DNA of 64,000 nucleotides from Sva-07 sp963741755. GTDB taxonomy: Bacteria > Actinomycetota > Acidimicrobiia > Acidimicrobiales > Ilumatobacteraceae. Positions within the stretch are counted from its first letter, which is position 1; each line of letters begins with the position of its first letter. The stretch spans positions 124,001 through 188,000 of the forward strand of contig CAVUJG010000007.1 of NCBI GenBank assembly GCA_963741755.1, in the 5' to 3' direction. Below the pieces are notes generated by a model. The model was not told the origin of the DNA, did not search any database, and saw only the letters and a program-made list of their open reading frames with translations. The translations under genes and the position numbers were made by a program. Shown piece after piece: positions 33,248 to 42,729 of this stretch.

Positions 33248-34141
33248 ATGACGTTCCGCAGAGGCGCCGCCCTCACCACGTCCGCAACGCTCGGACACGC
33301 CGACACCGCCGACTGCGGCCCGACCGCAGGCAACGGCTTTCGCACACGTTGGCCCGACGACCTCGCAGCGTTGCAGGACCTGGGCGTCACCGACGTGCGG
33401 ATCGCGCTCGACTGGGCCCGTTTGCAACCGAAACCGGGCACCTTCGACGCCGATTGGGCGGAGTGGTTGGACCAGATCCTGCTGGCCGCGGACGCGATCG
33501 GCGTGCGGCCGTGGGCGTGCCTGCACGAATCCTCCATCCCTCGCTGGTTCGACAACGACGGAGGATTCGGCAACGACGAGACGTTCATCGCCTGGTGGCC
33601 CCGCTGGGTCGAGCGTGCGGCGGACCGCTTCGGCGACCTCGTCGCAGGATGGGTGCCGTTCGCCTGCATTCCCGCCGGGGCGCCCGAACAAACGTGGATC
33701 GACACGTGGGGCATCCTCGCCGGAGGACCTCCGGTTGTCGCCGCGGTCGATCTCCGCGAACGAGGCAACACGGTCAGGCGATACGAGGGCACGTCCGACC
33801 TGCTCGGCGCCGTCCTGACCGGCGAGTGGGAGGTCGACGATCCGGTGGATGTCGCCGCACTCTCCCGTGCCGCCGACCGATGGGGCGGCGAGCTGCGCGA
33901 AGCTGCCGATGCCGCCGACACCTCGTTGGTCATCAGCGGCTTCAGTGCCGGCCACCACGACGCCGATGCCGCTGGCGAGGTCGTGAGCGCATTGCGATCA
34001 GTCCTCGACGATGCTGTCGCCGACGGCGTTCCGATCGACGTCGCCTTCGTCGAGCCCGGCATCGCCGGCCCGGACTCACCCGCGGGCTTGCTCGACGCCG
34101 ACCGCGCCCCCACGCCGTCCAGCGCCGCCTTCCTCGGCTGA
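33248..34141 (+). CDS. GH1-like TIM-barrel protein lacking the catalytic NEP motif
   Basis: A 297-residue protein similar to family 1 beta-glucosidases: RWPDDLAALQDLGVTDVRIA, ALDWARLQPKPGTFD and LHESSIPRWFDNDGGF follow the GH1 N-terminal half. The acid/base region normally W...NEP reads W135-VPF-A-C-I-P, so the catalytic glutamate is replaced by Cys140. The C-terminal half with the nucleophile (ENG) is missing or unrecognisable, and total length is two thirds of normal. It may be a non-enzymatic sugar-binding protein or a decaying gene. It starts 31 nt after the cyclase stop. Confidence 0.65.
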   Translation: MTFRRGAALTTSATLGHADTADCGPTAGNGFRTRWPDDLAALQDLGVTDVRIALDWARLQPKPGTFDADWAEWLDQILLAADAIGVRPWACLHESSIPRWFDNDGGFGNDETFIAWWPRWVERAADRFGDLVAGWVPFACIPAGAPEQTWIDTWGILAGGPPVVAAVDLRERGNTVRRYEGTSDLLGAVLTGEWEVDDPVDVAALSRAADRWGGELREAADAADTSLVISGFSAGHHDADAAGEVVSALRSVLDDAVADGVPIDVAFVEPGIAGPDSPAGLLDADRAPTPSSAAFLG

Positions 34142-34185
34142 CGATCTGCACTCCGATCGTCCGGCCCGCGCCCGCCCACCCACTC

Positions 34186-34303
34186 ACCCGAAATTCGGAG
34201 CCGGTATCGCGCTCAGCGCGACGATCTCACCGAATTTTGGTCGACCACCCGAAATTCGGAGCGGTATCGCGCCAGCGCGACGATCTCACCGAATTTTGGT
34301 GGG
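34186..34303. repeat. Family B hairpin repeat, two tandem copies (34186-34241, 34245-34303)
   Basis: Each copy has arms CCGAAATTCGG and CCGAATTTTGG around an inner GCGC-(TCA or CCA)-GCGC hairpin. The AAATTCGG starts are 61 bp apart (34191, 34252), and the copies differ by two single-base gaps. They fill the gap between the convergent GH1-like and MoxR-type genes and probably terminate both. Confidence 0.85.
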
Positions 34304-34324
34304 ACCGGTCGAAGGGCGGCGTGG

Positions 34325-35755
34325 TCAGGTGCGGCCGCGGTAGGTGGAGCTCGGGCCGGAGGCGTCCTTGTTGAGCCGCTTGCTGAGGTGGAGGCCTTCG
34401 AGCACGAACTCGACGGCACCACCGACCGCCGCCGGTGACTCGTCGCCACCGGTGAGGACCGCCACCGGAGCGCGCAGTGCATCGACGTCCTCGACGAGAC
34501 GAGCGAGTTCTTCGCTGGTCACGCCCTCGCCCGTGTGAGCGACCGCGCCAGCCTCGAAGGCGTCGACGACCGCCCGGGTCTGCTCGGGCGGCACCACGTC
34601 CTTGAAGACGCTGAGCACGGCGCCCTTGATCAGGTTCTCCATGATCGCGCCCTCACGACCGTCCTCGATCGACTCGATCTCGATCTTGCCCATCGAGCTC
34701 GCGGCGAGCGCATCGAGGTCGTCGACCCGAGCGACGATGTGACGTTCACCCGAACGCAGGCCTCGGCGGAGCGCATTCGCCGCGAGCGCTTCGTAGTTCG
34801 CCACGCTCAGGCGCACGCTCACCCCAGACCGCTGGTTGACATGGTTGCTCGCCCGCGCCAGATGGCTGAACGTCGCGACCACGTCGGCGAGGTACTCGGG
34901 CACGTCGACGGTGACGCGGCCCTGCGCCGTGGTGATGTCGAGCACCACGGCTTCCTGTCGCATGATCGCGACCTCGGTGTGCACCTCGAGCGGGTAGTGG
35001 GTGCGGATCTGGCTGCCGAAGCGATCCTTGAGCGGCGTGATGATGCGGCCACGGTTCGTGTAGTCCTCCGGGTTGGCCGATGCCAACAACATCACGTCGA
35101 GCGGCAGGCGGATCTTGTAGCCGCGGATCTGGACGTCGCGTTCTTCGAGCACGTTGAGCATGCCGACCTGGATTCGCTCCGCGAGGTCGGGCAACTCGTT
35201 GATCGCGAAGATGCCGCGGTTCGTCCTCGGCACGAGTCCGTAGTGAAGGGTCAGTTCGTCGGAGAGGTACCGGCCCTCGGCCACCTTGATCGGGTCGACT
35301 TCGCCGATCAGGTCGGCGATCGACGTGTCCGGCGTGGCCAGCTTCTCACCGAACCGTTCGCTGCGGTGCACCCAGTGGACCGGCGTGTCGTCGCCCAACT
35401 CCTCGACCAGGTCGCGAGCGTGCTTCGACACCGGCTGGTAGGGGTCGTCGTTGATCTCGCTGCCCGCCACGATCGGCATCCACTCGTCGAGCAGCCCGGT
35501 CAGCGAGCGGATCATGCGGGTCTTCGCCTGCCCGCGTTCGCCCAGGAAGATCACGTCGTGACCGGCAAGCAGCGCGTTCTCGAGCTGCGGCATCACCGTG
35601 TCCTCGTAGCCCGCCACCCCGTCGAACAACGGCTCGCCGGCGGCGACCTTCTCGATGGCGTGCTCGCGCACCTCCTGCTTGACGGGCCGCGACACCCAGC
35701 CCGAAGCCCGAAGCTCCCCCACCGTTGTCGCCTGCGGTCGATCCGTGTCAGCCAT
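34325..35755 (-). CDS. MoxR-type AAA+ ATPase (Mg-chelatase I-like)
   Basis: A 476-residue AAA+ ATPase. Walker A is GERGQAKTRM (near residue 72), Walker B region GIFAINELPDLAERIQ, sensor 1 in LLASANPEDYTNRGR and the arginine-finger region PLKDRFGSQI. It probably remodels or inserts metal into a client protein with the VWA protein encoded at 30599-32611. The pair is not adjacent: a cyclase and a GH1-like gene intervene on the other strand. TAGGTT (35762-35767, minus) ends 6 nt before the ATG. Confidence 0.87.
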   Translation of the reverse strand: MADTDRPQATTVGELRASGWVSRPVKQEVREHAIEKVAAGEPLFDGVAGYEDTVMPQLENALLAGHDVIFLGERGQAKTRMIRSLTGLLDEWMPIVAGSEINDDPYQPVSKHARDLVEELGDDTPVHWVHRSERFGEKLATPDTSIADLIGEVDPIKVAEGRYLSDELTLHYGLVPRTNRGIFAINELPDLAERIQVGMLNVLEERDVQIRGYKIRLPLDVMLLASANPEDYTNRGRIITPLKDRFGSQIRTHYPLEVHTEVAIMRQEAVVLDITTAQGRVTVDVPEYLADVVATFSHLARASNHVNQRSGVSVRLSVANYEALAANALRRGLRSGERHIVARVDDLDALAASSMGKIEIESIEDGREGAIMENLIKGAVLSVFKDVVPPEQTRAVVDAFEAGAVAHTGEGVTSEELARLVEDVDALRAPVAVLTGGDESPAAVGGAVEFVLEGLHLSKRLNKDASGPSSTYRGRT

Positions 35756-35835
35756 GTGACGAACCTACCGCGGACGGCGCGACCGTGAGCATGCGAGCGC
35801 ACGACTCGTTCTCGCCGCACCCACGACCATCGTTG

Positions 35836-35936
35836 CGATGAGCGAAGCGACCGTATACGGCGGTTTGGCTCATCGGTGGAGCGGGTTCGCGCGGTGCGAT
35901 GAGCGAACCGACCGTATACGGCGGTTTGGCTCATCG
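35836..35936. repeat. Family A repeat doublet 5 (units 35836-35875 and 35897-35936)
   Basis: Two 40-bp units 61 bp apart with central ACCGTATACGGCGG. This doublet lies in a divergent gap between the MoxR-type and GH2 gene starts, 55 bp before the latter, so simple termination does not explain all copies. Confidence 0.9.
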
Positions 35937-35979
35937 GTGGGCTGGCGGATGGGAGACGGCGGGCACCGATGTCCCGGCG

Positions 35980-35985
35980 TACGAT
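35980..35985 (+). promoter_or_regulatory. -10 element (TACGAT) for the GH2 gene
   Basis: TACGAT ends 6 nt before the ATG at 35992. It shows that the in-frame ATG inside the upstream repeat (35899) is not the real start. Confidence 0.5.
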
Positions 35986-35991
35986 CGGCTG

Positions 35992-38118
35992 ATGCGATTG
36001 GAGGGCGTCTGGCTGGCTGCCGAAGCCGACGACGACGTCCGTCGCAACGGCATCGGACTCGACACCGACGACGCTCACTGGACCCAGGTTGCGGTGCCGG
36101 GGCACTGGCAGGACCAGCCGGAGTTCGCCACGAGCGACGGGCCACTGATGTATCGCCACTCGTTCGCCGCTTCGCCGCCGCCGGAGGGACGCCGCCGATG
36201 GGTGACCCTCGACGGGATCTTCTACCAGGCTGATGTCTGGCTCGACGGTGCCTACCTGGGCGACCCCGAGGGCTACTTCTTCAGCCACAGCTTCGACGTG
36301 ACATCGCTGTCGCGATTCGGTGACGACCACGTGCTGGCCATCGAAGTCACGTGCTCGCCGCAGACCGGGACCACCGGGCGTCGAAACATCACCGGTGTGT
36401 TCCAGAGCCCGAACGGCATCGGCCCGAAGCGCAACCCCGGCGGGCTCTGGCGCCCGGTGTTCCTCTATGACACCGGACCGGTTCAGATCGATCGTCTCCG
36501 GGTGCTGTGTCGCGATGCCGACGCCCGACGAGCGCATCTTCGGATCTCCACGCGCATCGACAGCGATCGGTTGACCCCCGTGACGATGCGCACCTACGTC
36601 GATGGCGAACAGGTCGACGAACAGCTCCAGTCGATCGCTGCCGGCAAGAACGACTTCGAGTGGACGGTCGACATCACCGATCCCGCGCTGTGGTGGCCGA
36701 GGGCGCTTGGCGATCAACCGCTCATCGACGTCGCCGTCGAAGTCGTCGTCGACGGCGAGGTCAGTGATCGTCGCGAGCGCCGCACGGGACTCAGACAGGT
36801 GATCTGGGATGACTGGGTCTGCTCGGTGAACGGTGAGCGACTCTTCCTCAAGGGGGCGAACCTGCTTCCGACGACGACCGGGCCGGCCAACGCAACGGAC
36901 GAGATGATCCGCGCCGACCTGCAAGCCGCAGTCGAGCTCGGCCTCGATGCACTCCGTGTTCATGGACACATTGCCGACCGGGCGCTGTATGCCGCCGCGG
37001 ACGACGCAGGAATCCTGCTGCTCCAGGACTTCCCACTGCAGTGGGGTCACGCTCGTTCGGTTCGCCAACAGGCGGTCGAACAGGCTCGGGCTGCGGTCGA
37101 TTCGCTCGGTCACCATCCATCGATCGCAATGTGGACCGCGCACGACGACCCGTCGGTCACTGATGCAGGAGTCGCTGCGTCCGGCTGGCGAGGAACCGCC
37201 CGCACGGTTGCGGCCAAGCAGTTGCCCTCGTGGAACAAGTCGGTGCTCGACCGCTGGGTGAAGCGGGCGTTCGAGCGCGCCGACTCGAGCCGCCGAGTCG
37301 TTGCGCATTCCGGCGTCGTCCCGCACCTCCCGCAGCTCGACGGCACCGACAGCCATTTGTGGTTCGGATGGCGTCACGGCGAATCGGAGGACCTCGCCGA
37401 TTTCGCTGCTCGGCTCCCGCGGATGGTGCGATTCGTGAGCGAGTTCGGGTCGGATTCGCCGCCCGCCGACGCGCAGTTCATCGACGATCAACTCGCGTCG
37501 TACGAGTGGCCCAGTCTCGACTGGGATCGTGTGCAGCTCGAAACGGGGTATCAACGCGACGTGGTCGAGCGGAGCTTCCCGCCAACAGATTTCGACGGGT
37601 TCGAGGAGTGGCGCGACGCGTTGCAGTACTACCAAGCGCACGTGCTGAAGGTCCAGATCGAGGCGCTACGTCGGCTCAAGTACCGCCCGACGGGCGGGTT
37701 CTGCTTCTCGTCGCTGAACGATTCGGGGGCGTCGATCTCGTCGAGCGTCCTCGATCACGAACGCCGGCCAAAGGCAGCGCACGCCACGGTCGCTGCTTCC
37801 TGCGCGCCCGTGCTCGTGATCGCTGATCCGTTGCCTGCTGACGTCCGGCCCGGCGAACGACTCGACCTGGATGTGCATGTGGTCAGCGACCTCCGCGAGC
37901 CGCTCGACTTCGCCGTGGTCGATGTCGTCGCCTCGTGGTCCGGCGGCGAGCACCGCTGGCGATTCGGCGGTGCGATTCCTGCCGACGACGTCGTCAAGGT
38001 CGGCCGCGTCCGCCTCGAGATACCCGATACCAGTGGCCCGATGACCCTCGACCTGACACTGACGAGTGGTGACGTCACGAGCATCAACTGCTACACCACG
38101 ACGGTCGAAGCCGACTGA
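35992..38118 (+). CDS. Glycoside hydrolase family 2-like protein
   Basis: A 708-residue protein built like beta-galactosidases and beta-mannosidases: N-terminal jelly-roll (TQVAVPGHWQDQPEF, DGIFYQADVWLDGAYLGD), immunoglobulin-like domain, and TIM barrel beginning FLKGANLLPTTTGPAN. The nucleophile is E484 in RFVSEFGSD. The acid/base motif, normally HNEP after MW, reads H384-D-D386-P, so Asp replaces the catalytic glutamate. Activity may be weak or changed. No signal peptide is visible, so it is probably cytoplasmic. It converges with a methyltransferase gene 28 nt away. Confidence 0.8.
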   Translation: MRLEGVWLAAEADDDVRRNGIGLDTDDAHWTQVAVPGHWQDQPEFATSDGPLMYRHSFAASPPPEGRRRWVTLDGIFYQADVWLDGAYLGDPEGYFFSHSFDVTSLSRFGDDHVLAIEVTCSPQTGTTGRRNITGVFQSPNGIGPKRNPGGLWRPVFLYDTGPVQIDRLRVLCRDADARRAHLRISTRIDSDRLTPVTMRTYVDGEQVDEQLQSIAAGKNDFEWTVDITDPALWWPRALGDQPLIDVAVEVVVDGEVSDRRERRTGLRQVIWDDWVCSVNGERLFLKGANLLPTTTGPANATDEMIRADLQAAVELGLDALRVHGHIADRALYAAADDAGILLLQDFPLQWGHARSVRQQAVEQARAAVDSLGHHPSIAMWTAHDDPSVTDAGVAASGWRGTARTVAAKQLPSWNKSVLDRWVKRAFERADSSRRVVAHSGVVPHLPQLDGTDSHLWFGWRHGESEDLADFAARLPRMVRFVSEFGSDSPPADAQFIDDQLASYEWPSLDWDRVQLETGYQRDVVERSFPPTDFDGFEEWRDALQYYQAHVLKVQIEALRRLKYRPTGGFCFSSLNDSGASISSSVLDHERRPKAAHATVAASCAPVLVIADPLPADVRPGERLDLDVHVVSDLREPLDFAVVDVVASWSGGEHRWRFGGAIPADDVVKVGRVRLEIPDTSGPMTLDLTLTSGDVTSINCYTTTVEAD

Positions 38119-38120
38119 CA

Positions 38121-38134
38121 CCTCGAACTCGAGG
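38121..38134. terminator. Small hairpin between convergent GH2 and methyltransferase genes
   Basis: CCTCG and CGAGG arms with an AACT loop occupy most of the 28-bp gap between the two stop codons. Short stem, low weight. Confidence 0.3.
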
Positions 38135-38146
38135 ACGGATTCCGGG

Positions 38147-38992
38147 TCACGCTGCGCGTGCGGTGACGACCCACGTCGACGCCGCCATCACGATGCGGCC
38201 GTCGACGACATGACGTGACATCACATCGGCCGCTGCGTCGATGGCCGCCTGGCGCGTCGCGGGCACCGCCGCAGCGAGGCCGGGCGCGATGCCCGGATTC
38301 TGTTCGAGCGCCCGGCGGGCCGTGGATTGGAGGTCGTCCGCTGGGCCGAGGTCCGCTGACGTCGGCCCCGACTCGATCACGATGTCGCCGAACCCGGCCG
38401 CATGGAGCAACGACCTCACTCGTTCGGGATCGGCCAGCGAGAAGGGGCTGGGCTCGGTTGGGCCCGGCGGTGGCAGCATCTCGACATGAGCGGCCGCTGC
38501 CATCACGGGCCCCAGAATCATCGGATTGTCGAACGGACCCTGGAAACAGACGAACCCCAGCCGGCCCCGGTCCACGAGCGCGCGGCGCACGTGAGCGAAT
38601 GCCCGCTCGGGCTCGGGAAAGAACATCACTCCGAATCGCGAGAACGCAACATCGAACGATGTTGCTTCCAATGGTTCGTCCTGCACGTCGTGCAGCCGGA
38701 ACTCCACGTTGGAGCATCCCACCGCTGCGGCACGCGTACGCGCTGCTGCGAGCATCGGCTCGGAGATGTCGACACCGACGACGAGCGCAGGCGCCACCGA
38801 TGCGGCCATCGCCAACGTCGTCGCACCGACGCCACACCCGATGTCGAGGACACGATCGCCCGTGCCGAGCTCGAGACGGTCGATGACCGCACGGCCGAAT
38901 GGCGCCAACATCGAGTCGAACTGATCGACGTGTTCGACCCACGCTCGACCGGACTCGCCGTTCCACGCTGCGATCTGCGGGTTCTCTGCCAT
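38147..38992 (-). CDS. Class I SAM-dependent methyltransferase
   Basis: A 281-residue methyltransferase of the UbiE/SmtA-like group. Motif I is VLDIGCGVGATTLAMA (about residues 48-63), motif II ends in VVGVDISEPML, and motif IV/post-I is SFDVAFSRFGVMFFPEPERA. The substrate is unknown. The ATG at 38992 follows TACCTT by 5 nt. The 17-nt stretch around that hexamer (CAGGTGTACCTTGCGCC) also occurs upstream of the DUF805 gene (59605-59621). The gene lies beside sdhB but 44 nt apart with its own promoter. Confidence 0.82.
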   Translation of the reverse strand: MAENPQIAAWNGESGRAWVEHVDQFDSMLAPFGRAVIDRLELGTGDRVLDIGCGVGATTLAMAASVAPALVVGVDISEPMLAAARTRAAAVGCSNVEFRLHDVQDEPLEATSFDVAFSRFGVMFFPEPERAFAHVRRALVDRGRLGFVCFQGPFDNPMILGPVMAAAAHVEMLPPPGPTEPSPFSLADPERVRSLLHAAGFGDIVIESGPTSADLGPADDLQSTARRALEQNPGIAPGLAAAVPATRQAAIDAAADVMSRHVVDGRIVMAASTWVVTARAA

Positions 38993-39036
38993 GGCGCAAG
39001 GTACACCTGCCGTCGACAGGTGGATGACGGTAGGCG

Positions 39037-39803
39037 CTATCGAGCGAGCGACTTGCGGTTCTTGAACTTCGACTTCAGATAGTCGATGTTCATCGTGGCG
39101 ATGTTGTCGATCGAGATCTCCTTCGGGCACGCCGCCTGGCATTCGCCGTGGTTGGTGCACGAACCGAAGTACTCGTCCATCGTCTCGACCATCGCCTCGG
39201 CACGCTTGTAGCGCTCGGCCTGGCCCTGCGGCAACAGGTTCAGGTGGGCCAGCTTCGCCGACGTGAACAGGCTTGCCGCGCCGTTCGGGCATGCAGCGAC
39301 GCAAGCGCCGCAACCGATGCAGGCCGCGGCGTCCATCGACGCATCCGCGACCGGCTTGGGAATCGGGATCAGGTTGGCGTCGGGTGCACCGCCGGTGGGT
39401 GCGGTGATGTAGCCGCCGACCTCGATGATGCGGTCGAACGCGGCTCGGTCGACCATCAGATCCTTGATGATCGGGAACGCCGCCGCACGCCACGGTTCGA
39501 CGACGATCTCGTCACCGCTGTTGAACACTCGCATGTGCACCTGGCAGGTTGCGGTGCCCTTCTGCGGGCCGTGGGCGCACCCGTCGATCATCAACGAACA
39601 CGTCCCACAGATGCCCTCGCGGCAGTCGTGGTCGAAGACGATGGCTTCCTTGCCTTCTTCGATGAGGCGCTCGTTCAGGATGTCGAGCAGTTCGAGGAAC
39701 GATGCCTCGTCGCTGATCTCGGGGATCTGGTGGCTCTCGAAGCGGCCCTGCGCGTCGGGGCCGTCCTGGCGCCAGATCTTGAGGGTGAGGTTGGTCAGTG
39801 TGC

Positions 39804-39807
<4 letters not shown>
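39037..39807 (-). CDS. sdhB: Succinate dehydrogenase iron-sulfur subunit
   Basis: A 256-residue subunit that passes electrons from FAD to quinone. The [2Fe-2S] ligands are in DHDCREGICGTCSLMIDGCAHG (cited as CREGICGTC), the [4Fe-4S] in CIGCGACVAACPNGA, and the [3Fe-4S] in CTNHGECQAACPKEIS. Its ATG overlaps the sdhA stop (ATGA), giving coupled translation. Last gene of sdhCAB. Confidence 0.95.
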
Positions 39808-41722
<1,915 letters not shown>

Positions 41723-41726
<4 letters not shown>

Positions 41727-42535
41727 TCGGCTGCCTCCTCCAGGCTGACAGTGACGGCGTTCGGGTCGTAGTCGATGATCCCGGCCTGCACGGCGATCGG
41801 GAACGAGCAGTTGCCCACGACGACGACCGTTGCAATACCGGTGGCGAGATATCGACGCCACATGTTGAATCGGGGGTTGCTCCAACCCATCGACTGGAAC
41901 AACGACCAGGTGCCGTGGAACAGGTGGATGCCGAGTGCGATGTTGGCGACGACATACAGGATCGCGACCGGCAGACGAGACAGCGACGTGTCGATGTTGT
42001 AGTAGACCGCGCCCTTCACGAAGTCGGGGTTCGCCCAACCCCACGTGAGGTCGGCGAGGTGCCACAGGATGAACAGGGCCACGATGATCCCGGTCCAGCG
42101 CATCGTGCGACTTGCGAAGTTGGCCACCTGGTAGTCACGCGCCGACTGGTACTTGACCGGGCGAGCCTTTCGGTTGAGCACGGTGAGCGAGTACGCCGCG
42201 TGGATGTGCAGGACGACAGCACCGATCAGGACGACACGCATGATCCACAGGAAGATGCCGTGCGGCAGGATCGGCACGAGGAGCTCGCGGAGGAACTCGC
42301 CGTAGATGTCGATGTCGTACAGACGCTCATCGCCCTCGGAGATGACTCCGAGGTACATCTTGAGGTTGCCGATCATGTGACCGATCACGAAGCCGATCCC
42401 GATGATTCCGGTGATCGCCATCACGTACTTCTTGCCGACGGCCGTGGAGTAGAAGTCGACGACGAACGGCTTCTTCTTCGACGGCGGCTTGACTGCGGTC
42501 CCCGAGACGGGCCCGCGGTTCAACGTTTGTGCCAT
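41723..42535 (-). CDS. sdhC: Succinate dehydrogenase cytochrome b subunit
   Basis: A 270-residue membrane anchor carrying heme and the quinone site. Five helices are predicted: about 28-50, 86-110, 140-160, 185-205 and 225-245. Candidate heme histidines lie in IGHMIGNLKMY, VLHIHAAYSL, LWHLADLTWG and IHLFHGTWSLF. One polypeptide replaces separate SdhC and SdhD, as in type B succinate:quinone reductases. The ATG at 42535 is favoured over an upstream TTG by TAGCGT ending 7 nt before it. Confidence 0.92.
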
Positions 42536-42542
42536 TGCCGCG

Positions 42543-42548
42543 ACGCTA
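42543..42548 (-). promoter_or_regulatory. -10 element (TAGCGT) for sdhCAB
   Basis: It ends 7 nt before the sdhC ATG at 42535, with no ribosome site between, so the operon transcript is probably leaderless. Confidence 0.5.
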
Positions 42549-42729
42549 CTCGCCGCCCGTGGGCGACCACCCAATTGTCCTTCGGGTTCGTCGGTGCAAC
42601 GAACGACACACCGATGCGTGGATTCCGTTCGGTTGGGATCTAACCTGCCCCGCCGACCATCATGGTCCGGTCCCTCGGATCGTTCCGACCAGGATCACTC
42701 TCGTACCGCCCTCAGGAGGCAAGAAGCCC

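Noticed and set aside
5853..35936. CRISPR array for the 40-bp repeats
   Set aside because: Only two units per site, spacers of 21 bp, copies dispersed across five loci and no cas genes; the unit is itself a near-palindrome of REP type.
35899..35991. Longer reading frame joining the repeat to the GH2 gene
   Set aside because: The ATG comes from the ATGAGC arm of the repeat. The -10 at 35980-35985 and lack of family similarity before residue 1 of the ATG at 35992 show it is not translated as part of the enzyme.
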